Source of the DNA: a virus
Virus record (IMG/VR): IMGVR_UViG_3300036785_000424
Location: 1 to 20,121 of that record
Direction: 5' to 3' (one strand)
Length of the DNA stretch: 20,121 nt
Shown here: one piece after another, positions 1 through 5,820 of the stretch
Numbering within the stretch: the first letter of the stretch is position 1
Layout of the letters: each line of letters begins with the position of its first letter
Notes under the pieces: model-generated
Seen by the model: only the letters and a program-made list of their open reading frames with translations
Database searches by the model: none
What the model was told of the DNA's origin: nothing
Made by a program: the position numbers and the translations under genes

Positions 1-34
1 GGCAGAGAGAGTTCGAATCCCACCCTCTCCGCCA
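1..34 (+). other. Attachment site: 3' fragment of a tRNA-Ser gene
   Basis: Positions about 11-34 match the end of a bacterial tRNA-Ser gene: the T-loop TTCGAAT (12-18), the 3' half of the T stem, the acceptor strand CCTCTCC, discriminator G and an encoded CCA (32-34). The bases before the T-loop (GAGAG) would have to pair with CCCAC, and only about three of five positions do, so an intact tRNA is not present across this junction. With an integrase operon ending immediately inside, the simplest reading is a phage attachment core: the 3' end of a tRNA-Ser carried by the element and used for site-specific integration. Whether it is attL, attR or attP cannot be told without the other end. Seen: the tRNA 3' sequence and the stem mismatch. 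Inferred: the att role. Confidence 0.72.
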
Positions 35-37
35 TAT

Positions 38-292
38 CTACACCCTACAAACTAAAGCACTTTCTAAAATCGCGCGGCTTCCTGTGCCACTTTTGTGCCA
101 TTCCACCTGGCCACGCAAAAACCACCCCAAGCTGAACATGCCCAGAAACATCGAAAAGATCACGACCCAGAAAAACCACTCTCGACGATGCCAGGGACGC
201 GAATTCGCGATTTCGTGTCCTTGACGGAATTGGTCCTCGCCATAGTTGCCCGTGATGTACCTGTCGAGACTCCGTCGTTCGTGCGAGTTCAT
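38..292 (-). CDS. Small single-pass membrane protein at the attachment site
   Basis: This 84-aa protein has a charged, Arg-rich N-terminal part of about 40 residues with the motif DRYITGNYGEDQFR. A strong hydrophobic helix follows (about residues 48-67, WFFWVVIFSMFLGMFSLGWF) and then a short tail. I chose the ATG at 292 rather than a longer reading because it overlaps the stop of the upstream mini-gene as ATGA (289-292) and is preceded by AAGGCGGG at a sensible distance. The stop TAG (38-40) lies only four bases from the tRNA-derived attachment sequence. I recall the YITGNYGEDQ-type motif from small hypothetical proteins of phages and mobile elements, but know no function. Position next to the integrase would suit a lysogeny-expressed membrane protein, for example in superinfection exclusion; that is inference only. 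Confidence 0.6.
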   Translation of the reverse strand: MNSHERRSLDRYITGNYGEDQFRQGHEIANSRPWHRREWFFWVVIFSMFLGMFSLGWFLRGQVEWHKSGTGSRAILESALVCRV

Positions 293-441
293 CGACGCCC
301 GCCTTTTTTCGTTTTGACCGGCTTCGCGAGTCCATCGGCGATTAGCTGCTTGGCCGCGCGTGGCGTCACCTGCATAACCTTCCCCGAGGGCCACCCGCAG
401 AAGGAACATAGCCGCAAGCGTTTGATGCGCGCGTTTTTCAT
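289..441 (-). CDS. 50-aa mini-protein coupled to the integrase
   Basis: This 50-residue basic protein starts at ATG 441, overlapping the integrase stop as ATGA (438-441), with AAGGCGG about 7 bases upstream. It has a CSFC pair (residues 12-15), a central VMQVTPRAAKQLIADGLAKPV segment and a Lys/Arg-rich end (KTKKGGRR). The VTxxAAxxLIxxGLA pattern resembles short domains of unknown function seen in many phage and plasmid proteins. A longer reading upstream is possible but would run inside integrase and has no better start. It sits between integrase and the membrane mini-gene with overlaps on both sides, so the three are probably translated as one coupled unit. The function is unknown; a small nucleic-acid-binding accessory protein is conceivable from the charge but not shown. 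Confidence 0.55.
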   Translation of the reverse strand: MKNARIKRLRLCSFCGWPSGKVMQVTPRAAKQLIADGLAKPVKTKKGGRR

Positions 442-1721
442 TCGTTCACCGCCTTGATCGAAACCACCCGCTGCGCCTTTTTCGCCGCCGTGCGAGCTCC
501 CAGACGCTTTAGCAGTGGATCCGCCGCCCACCCGCCCGCGATCGAAGCGTCGACGAGTTCTTGTTGACGCTGACTCCAGGCCGAATAATGCTTGCGGACG
601 ATCGGCTCGGAATCGCCCAACGCCGCCGCAACCATTTGAAAACTACCACCGCGCTCGAGGATATCGACTGCAAGCGTGTGCCGGAAACGATGCGCGTGGC
701 CGTTCTGAATTCCCACCGCTTCGAAAATCTGCGAGAGTTTCTCTTGCCACTTCTTCGTGGCGGTTTCGATACTACTCTTCCCGCTCCAAAACCAATAGAG
801 GGGACTTACGGGCGGGCAATCCGCCAGAGCATCGAGCACGTCAGAGGGCAGGCGGTTGTTAACTTCGCGCCCATTCTTGCGGCACGTCAACTGCACGCGA
901 CCGCCTTTCACCCATTCAACCATACACCCCACCGCGTCGCTGATTCGCAAACCTGAAAAACGCATGAAGAGAATCAGAACGCGAAGCCGGATGCAGTTCG
1001 CGCGTTCTTCGCCTTGCGCGCCCGCGATTCGCTTGTCGATTTCCTCGAGCATCAAGACGATTTCTTTCGCCGTGAAAGGCTGTTTTTTCGTGATAGCGAT
1101 CGTCGGCGTTTTGATATCAGTCATTGGGTTTTTCTTTAGCCAACCGTTCTTCACCAGGAACTTGCAGAACTGCCGGAAACGCTCGAGCTTGCGCGCCGCC
1201 GCGAGTGGCTTGTCCTGAATCATGCGCCCATTCGTCGGGTGTTGACGCTCGACCGTCCACGACGACCGGAATCTGGCGATAAACCGCGCGTCGATTTGCT
1301 CCACCATTGTGACGCTCTGCGACTCTGCGAAGCATGTCAACTGCCCGACCGGGTAGCATTCCGTCTGCCCGTGTCCCGGCGCCGTCGTCCGTACCTCTCG
1401 CCGCAACCCTGCAGGAGCGAGCAACGTCCGATGTTTGCGTTTCGTCGATTCGCGCAGCGCCGCATAGTCCGGGTTTTGCTCGAAATATTCCCGTTGGGCT
1501 TCGGCGAGCGTGACCGGCTTCGCTTCGCCCTTAGTGTGCGACGCAAAACCCCTGAGTTCGATTTCCTGCCCTGCACGTAGCGCCGTTTTCCAATCGCGCG
1601 TATCAAGATTCTCTCTTTTCCCCGTGTAGGCTCGAGCGTCTGCATAACAAGGGCATCCACACTTAGTCTGGTCGCGGCTTGTGAACGGGCAAGGCGGTTC
1701 ATGCCGCCGATATATTTTCAC
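438..1721 (-). CDS. int: Phage integrase, tyrosine recombinase family
   Basis: This 427-aa site-specific recombinase should catalyse integration at the adjacent tRNA-Ser attachment site. The N-terminus has a Cys cluster (C11, C21, C23, C25), possibly metal binding. The SAM-like core-binding region spans about residues 70-205 and the catalytic domain about 215-390. Candidate active-site residues are R259 (in SGLRISD), K282 (RKNG), H344 and R347 (HRFRH) and nucleophile Y379 (RKHYSAW). The usual second His of box II (LGHS) is Asp here (LGDS, D370). About 25 residues (102-126) look inserted in the core-binding domain. The start is GTG at 1721, overlapping the small HTH gene by 23 bases with only a weak GGCGGTG ribosome site, so it is probably translationally coupled. 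Family assignment is secure; host inference from the Cys-rich N-terminus is weak. Confidence 0.95.
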   Translation of the reverse strand: MKIYRRHEPPCPFTSRDQTKCGCPCYADARAYTGKRENLDTRDWKTALRAGQEIELRGFASHTKGEAKPVTLAEAQREYFEQNPDYAALRESTKRKHRTLLAPAGLRREVRTTAPGHGQTECYPVGQLTCFAESQSVTMVEQIDARFIARFRSSWTVERQHPTNGRMIQDKPLAAARKLERFRQFCKFLVKNGWLKKNPMTDIKTPTIAITKKQPFTAKEIVLMLEEIDKRIAGAQGEERANCIRLRVLILFMRFSGLRISDAVGCMVEWVKGGRVQLTCRKNGREVNNRLPSDVLDALADCPPVSPLYWFWSGKSSIETATKKWQEKLSQIFEAVGIQNGHAHRFRHTLAVDILERGGSFQMVAAALGDSEPIVRKHYSAWSQRQQELVDASIAGGWAADPLLKRLGARTAAKKAQRVVSIKAVNE

Positions 1722-1917
1722 GCTGCACCGCCAAACGCCGGTACACCCGTTCCACGACGAACGACGGAATTCGCATCGTACGATACGCGCGCCGCGAGGA
1801 TTTCGGCTCGCCTTCCAAGATCAAAACGTCCGGTTCCTTTTCGAAGAGTCGCCGGATAATGTCGTCGCTGAGACCCCACAGTCTCGCGACCTCTGAAACT
1901 GTTAACATCTCTTTCAT
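1699..1917 (-). CDS. Small helix-turn-helix protein, excisionase-like
   Basis: This 72-aa protein contains a MerR/excisionase-type HTH near its N-terminus (TVSEVARLWGLSDDIIRRLF) and a basic C-terminal part with RIPSFVVERVYRRL. It lies directly upstream of integrase, overlapping it by 23 bases, the classic place for a recombination directionality factor. I chose ATG 1917, which has GAGG about nine bases upstream and an AGGGG just before it; a five-residue longer start at ATG 1932 is possible. A good promoter and an inverted repeat lie just upstream, consistent with autoregulation of the xis-int unit. It could instead be a repressor-like regulator of integrase. The HTH is seen; the excisionase role is inferred from size and position. 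Confidence 0.75.
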   Translation of the reverse strand: MKEMLTVSEVARLWGLSDDIIRRLFEKEPDVLILEGEPKSSRRAYRTMRIPSFVVERVYRRLAVQRENISAA

Positions 1918-1944
1918 GGCCCCTAACCTCATTTTTTGGTCTCA

Positions 1945-1976
1945 CTTGTTTTCTCCCTGTAAGAGTCTCAAACAAG
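1945..1976. repeat. 7-bp inverted repeat in the xis-int leader
   Basis: CTTGTTT (1945-1951) and AAACAAG (1970-1976) form a perfect 7-bp inverted repeat with an 18-base centre. It covers the expected transcription start and early leader of the promoter at 1980-2009. It could be an operator for the small HTH protein or fold as a hairpin in the transcript. The repeat is seen; the role is inferred. Confidence 0.4.
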
Positions 1977-1979
1977 GCT

Positions 1980-2009
1980 ATTATATCGCGAAACCGCTTC
2001 GAATCTCAA
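1980..2009 (-). promoter_or_regulatory. Sigma70-type promoter for xis-int
   Basis: On the minus strand TTGAGA (2009-2004) and a perfect TATAAT (1985-1980) are separated by 18 bases. Transcription would start near 1973, some 55 bases before the HTH start codon, and run through the HTH gene, integrase and the two mini-genes to the attachment site. This is the only strong promoter match noticed in the window, and it lies in the only long gene-free stretch. No experimental support is available from sequence alone. Confidence 0.6.
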
Positions 2010-2322
2010 GGCCGCCAACCCGCACGGGTGCCCACTGGGTACCCCCCGGTTTACGGCCCATTTATGCTGATTTTGCTGCAGGAAAAGCGACGAACTGTCA
2101 GCCCTTGGTTTCCCCTTACAACGTAGAGCAGGCGCGTGGGAACGCCGTTCTCTTGGCGTGAGGTCTCGATTCTCAGGGCATCTGAAAGGATCGAAAACCA
2201 CGGTTAACAGTTTTTGAGCCTGCACGAATCCGGTTGGCGTGTCAAGAGTGAAAGATTTTCAAACCTATAACCTTGCACAGACTTTCACAGGAAATTCACC
2301 CCTCTGTAAGTTTTGACAGTTT

Positions 2323-5028
2323 TCAAGACATTTGCAGGCTGAACGATTGCGGATAGTAGCAGTCACCGTTCGGCCCAGTCGAAAACAGATCGACCCGCAC
2401 GGGGAGCAAAAGCGTTGGGTCGTCGATCGCGTGGTCTGTCGCGAGATAAGTATCAGTGAACACGCCGCCCGCGATCGTGTGGGTACGTTTTAGCACGCCG
2501 CCGCAATAAATATTGGCGTAGTAAGTTTCCCCGCTTTCCGGCGTGATGCTGGCCGCGTCCTGCAAAACCATTTGTTGCGCGCTCGTCTGCGTCAGCCGGT
2601 TGCGTGAACTCCATGTATACGTCAGATTCGCGCCGCCAGTAATCGCCGCCGGCCGTGTGCCGTATGCGTTGCCCTGAATGCGGAGATTGGCAGGGGGAAA
2701 AGGCCGCACGAATTTTGAGCGCGTCGTGAGGGTGTTGGCGATCGCCGACGCAAGCGGAAACGTGCCCTGGTTGTTGTTCGGTAGAAATTTCGCCGCGACG
2801 CTCAAATCTGCCGGATATACAGACTTTTGCGTCGTTCCTTCCGCCAGCGAGAAAAACCAAACTTGCGCGCCTGCCAAATGATCGGCGGGCACTGTATCGA
2901 GTACGCCGCGAATCACGTCGCTCAATGTGACGCTCAGGTCACTGTTTATAGTCGCCGTTTTCCACGACACGATTTCTTCATCGATTAAGGCAAGATTTGT
3001 GCCGAGCAAAATGCCCGTGTTATCCGTCGATGTGAGCGCAGCCAGGTCCGCGCCCGTTGGTCCGATTGTGAAGCCGGTCGTGTCTCGAGCGACCGTCGCC
3101 GCAAGGTAATCCGCCGTCAGCAAACCCACGGGGCAAAAATTGAATAGGTCGTTGGTCTGCGTGTCGCCCGCGCCTAGATTCTGGTATACGAAAAAGTCAG
3201 TCGGCGTCCCATCCTGGCGCGCACAAAGAGCATAGACCCAAATCCCGATGCTCTGGCCGACGATTGCGAGCGAATAGGGCACCTCATAAAGCCGCTGGAA
3301 AATTGGGGCGAGTGGCGTCCCAGAGGGGCTTATCCAACCCGAAGCCGGGGGCGCCTGAAACGTCGCGGAGACAATTCCGAAAACGTCCTCGACGCAATCG
3401 ATGCTGATTTGTCCATTGAGGAGCTCGCCCCAGGCGATCCTGGTAACACGATAAACGACGGAAGCGATGCCCAACGGCGTCCAACTGAATTTGAAAACGC
3501 CGCCGACACGCCATTTCCACGCCGTGCGATTGACAACCAACGTTAACTTTGAAAGCGGGTAGGCCGTCGCCCGAATGCAGCGCGAGCAAATCAACGCCGC
3601 TGTGGTCGAGTTCGAAAGCATCTTGAATTCCATCGTCTCCGCGCGGGTCTCGCCGGTCACGACAATATTCGAGAGGTCGTGATTCTGTACTGTGCGGGCC
3701 TGGAAATCTGCGTTTCGATCCGTGTATTGCACGAAAATCTGGTTGATGGTTTCCCACCATTGCGCTCGAGAGAATTTCGGAACTGCGACGACGTTGTCGA
3801 CCGTCAGCACGGGCAGCGTTGAAAGCGTATAGTCGGCGCGCGCTAATTTGAGTGTCCAGAGTCCAGTCGAAGGCTCGACGTACAGAAAGCCGTCAATGTG
3901 CCGCAAGATTTCCGAAATGATGGAGTCGGCTGTCGATGGCGTGTCGATAATTGTCGAAATGCCGAGGCCTTCCCCTGCGAGCGTCGACGCCGCCGCTTGA
4001 AAATTGGACGCGTCGATTTGTGACGGCGAAATTCCTAAACCCCAGTCGACGTCAGTCAAGCAAACCTGAATCGCCAAAGCTGGATTTGCGTCTGCTCCTC
4101 CAGAGCCGTCTGGGTTCAACCGCGCGATCGTGTTTCCCTGGCTATACGGGTCCGGGCAATTTCGAACGACGAAATTCATGGGCTTCGGATAACTCGACGT
4201 GCCGACGTAGAACTGCCTCAACACGGCATAGCAGAGGCCTGGATACGACGGAGAAACGCGCGCTGGCGTCGTGGTGACGATGAAAGTGTCGTTAGTCACA
4301 AACTGGATTGAGCCAGTCGTGATAAGGAAACTAATTTTCGACGAGGAAAAATTCGTATTCGCGACCGCCGTGCCAATCGAGCCGGACACAGAGCCTACGA
4401 CGCTAAAGTGCATTAGGCCATGCGAAATCGACGTCGCTTTGATCGTGATGTTTTCATTCAACGCGGAACTGCCAGGCGCTAGGAACGCCAGATAACCGTT
4501 GCCCGTGCCCGTGTAAGTCGGAACGCTCGGCGACGCCGTTTGCTTTGCCGAAAGGTACGGGTCGGAGCCTTGCGTCAGCGTGCCGCGATAGAAGTTAATT
4601 TGCCCGGAGATTCCCCCGCCGCCATGATCGCCGCCGAAAAGGTTCGACTGACTTATGGTTAGTATCTGAGGGTCCGCGCCCGTGCTGGTGAAAGGCACGG
4701 GCTTTGTGTCGCACTGTATCGCGAGCAGGTCGATAGGTCCCTGACAGAGTGCGTACTGCACGCCGATGAAATATTTGTATCCGACGGTTGAGCCGCCGAT
4801 TCCGAAAATGCCGCCTGCCTTTACCGGCTGGCTCCTGAGGTCTCCCCACCAGACCGTATTGCCGCCCGTCACTTTCACAGTTCCGAAAACGACCGGGATC
4901 GCGCGGCCTTCCTGCGCGGTTGGAAATTGAAAGTCGCCTAGCGGGCTCGGGCGAATTTTATTTTTCGACGCGAGCAGGGCCGAAATCACCGTCGTTGCAA
5001 CGTAAATGAGGAGCATCACCCAGAACAT
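2323..5028 (-). CDS. J-like tail tip / host-specificity protein
   Basis: This 901-aa protein is the last tail gene. The N-terminus begins with a hydrophobic stretch (MFWVMLLIYVATTVISALLA), then GDFQFPTAQEGRAIPVVFGT, typical of lambda J/GTA-type tip attachment proteins. A hub region follows at about residues 300-560 (DANPALAIQ, LTDVDWGLGIS, ILRHIDGFLY). The last 126 residues (776-901) look like a fibronectin-III-like domain. Residues about 170-255 carry a beta-rich domain apparently inserted between the N-terminal region and the hub, similar to one in the 396-aa tail protein. It should form the tail tip and contribute to receptor recognition and DNA passage. The ATG follows directly on the TAA of the gpL-like gene (no gap). 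The family is clear; the receptor cannot be predicted. Confidence 0.88.
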   Translation of the reverse strand: MFWVMLLIYVATTVISALLASKNKIRPSPLGDFQFPTAQEGRAIPVVFGTVKVTGGNTVWWGDLRSQPVKAGGIFGIGGSTVGYKYFIGVQYALCQGPIDLLAIQCDTKPVPFTSTGADPQILTISQSNLFGGDHGGGGISGQINFYRGTLTQGSDPYLSAKQTASPSVPTYTGTGNGYLAFLAPGSSALNENITIKATSISHGLMHFSVVGSVSGSIGTAVANTNFSSSKISFLITTGSIQFVTNDTFIVTTTPARVSPSYPGLCYAVLRQFYVGTSSYPKPMNFVVRNCPDPYSQGNTIARLNPDGSGGADANPALAIQVCLTDVDWGLGISPSQIDASNFQAAASTLAGEGLGISTIIDTPSTADSIISEILRHIDGFLYVEPSTGLWTLKLARADYTLSTLPVLTVDNVVAVPKFSRAQWWETINQIFVQYTDRNADFQARTVQNHDLSNIVVTGETRAETMEFKMLSNSTTAALICSRCIRATAYPLSKLTLVVNRTAWKWRVGGVFKFSWTPLGIASVVYRVTRIAWGELLNGQISIDCVEDVFGIVSATFQAPPASGWISPSGTPLAPIFQRLYEVPYSLAIVGQSIGIWVYALCARQDGTPTDFFVYQNLGAGDTQTNDLFNFCPVGLLTADYLAATVARDTTGFTIGPTGADLAALTSTDNTGILLGTNLALIDEEIVSWKTATINSDLSVTLSDVIRGVLDTVPADHLAGAQVWFFSLAEGTTQKSVYPADLSVAAKFLPNNNQGTFPLASAIANTLTTRSKFVRPFPPANLRIQGNAYGTRPAAITGGANLTYTWSSRNRLTQTSAQQMVLQDAASITPESGETYYANIYCGGVLKRTHTIAGGVFTDTYLATDHAIDDPTLLLPVRVDLFSTGPNGDCYYPQSFSLQMS
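4264..4521 (-). other. Inserted beta-rich domain within the tip protein
   Basis: Residues about 170-255 of the 901-aa tip protein read PTYTGTGNG...NENITI...HFSVVGSVSGSIGT...FLITTGSIQFVTNDTFIVTT. The same pattern occurs in the 396-aa tail protein (9422-9664). It sits between DPYL and PSYPGLCYAVL, which I would expect to be close together in relatives. This type of GTGNG...FxVTGSxSG...GDxFT module resembles domains seen in other phage virion proteins, including head decoration proteins, from memory. Confidence 0.65.
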
Positions 5029-5820
5029 TTAGACAATCGCCTGTGTGAAAGGATTTGTGAGCGGAATCAAGTCGAAACCCAAAAAGTGCGGCACGTTATT
5101 ATAGGCCGCGCATGCCGCATACGTCAGTTGGCAACCTGCAGTTCCCGTCACCGCGTCGCCCGTGTTCAACCCAGCGATCGGCGAGAGGAGCGTGACCGTG
5201 CTCCCAGAATGCGCGGTAATCATTCGATAGTCGTTTCCGCGGTGGAAATACCCTGCGGCGAGCGAGTGCGCCAGGCCCGCAAAACTCGATACAGTAATCG
5301 TCAAGCCGTCCGCGCTGATAGCAGAGATGACGCCGCTGGTCGTGAAAAGCGCCAGGCTGATTCCACAACCTGCGTCGCCGAAAACGTGCACGCAAGGCGA
5401 CTGGTAGCCTTGCTTCGGGATTTTGCGCTGCAGAATATACTGATCGGAATTAACGACGATTTCGCACTCCGTTTCAATCGCTGCGCTCGAGACTTTCCCC
5501 GTGAACAGCGTAACGACTTCACTGTCGCCATAGTGCCCGCCGAATAGCGTCACAAACATGGGCGAGGGCGTGAGGTAAGGAATCAAGAGGTCTGCGATCG
5601 GCGACTGGGGAGCAACGTATATTTTGATTTGCCCGGAGACGACCTCGTTCGAATGTTCCATTTCCGTGCGGCGAATCGTGATCGGCGTGTAATTCTGGCC
5701 CAGATAGGTGATGGTTTCGTCCGCGCTCGTGAAGAAAAACGTTTGACCCGCAACAACGAACTGGTAGAGCTCGTAGGCCTGCGACGTCGCCGGGGATTGC
5801 TCTATCGCGTCGTAACTCAT
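5029..5820 (-). CDS. gpL-like tail tip protein (DUF2163 / phage BR0599 family)
   Basis: This 263-aa minor tail protein has an N-terminal beta-rich region (YQFVVAGQTFFFTSADETITY; the RRTEMEHSNEVVSGQ stretch) and a C-terminal region with four cysteines, C143, C152, C230 and C237. The 9- and 7-residue spacings match the pattern I recall for the Fe-S cluster ligands of lambda gpL, although the middle loop is longer here. I chose ATG 5820, overlapping the upstream stop as ATGA (5817-5820), over an upstream in-frame start inside the preceding gene. It lies between the 572-aa tail protein and the J-like tip, the standard order for these families. The role is to build the distal tail tip complex. Family confidence is high; cluster binding is inferred. 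Confidence 0.87.
   Translation of the reverse strand: MSYDAIEQSPATSQAYELYQFVVAGQTFFFTSADETITYLGQNYTPITIRRTEMEHSNEVVSGQIKIYVAPQSPIADLLIPYLTPSPMFVTLFGGHYGDSEVVTLFTGKVSSAAIETECEIVVNSDQYILQRKIPKQGYQSPCVHVFGDAGCGISLALFTTSGVISAISADGLTITVSSFAGLAHSLAAGYFHRGNDYRMITAHSGSTVTLLSPIAGLNTGDAVTGTAGCQLTYAACAAYNNVPHFLGFDLIPLTNPFTQAIV

Larger units (their letters stand above)
1933..2322. other. Gene-free stretch between tail tip and integration modules
   Basis: About 390 bases without a convincing gene. It holds the xis-int promoter and inverted repeat at its left side, a small inverted repeat TGAAA-GAT-TTTCA (2249-2261), and a 5-bp hairpin ACGCC/GGCGT (2142-2159). A GC-rich block with GGGTACCC lies near 2038-2046. 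TTGACA-like hexamers occur on both strands (2240-2245 as TGTCAA; 2312-2317), but I could not pair either with a good -10. An 85-codon open frame on the minus strand (1968-2225) starts with GTG and looks non-coding. I saw no clear terminator with a T-run after the tip gene, so read-through into the integration module is possible. Confidence 0.5.

Noticed and set aside
1-34. Intact tRNA-Ser gene
   Set aside because: The 5' strand of the T stem does not pair with the 3' strand and the rest of the tRNA is not in the window.
1968-2225. 85-codon minus-strand frame in the spacer, GTG start
   Set aside because: No ribosome site, no recognisable pattern, and it covers the xis-int promoter; treated as non-coding.
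38-2322. Defence or toxin-antitoxin cassette near the integrase
   Set aside because: The mini-genes have no toxin, antitoxin, nuclease or reverse transcriptase motif; only position supports a cargo role, which is reported as a finding instead.
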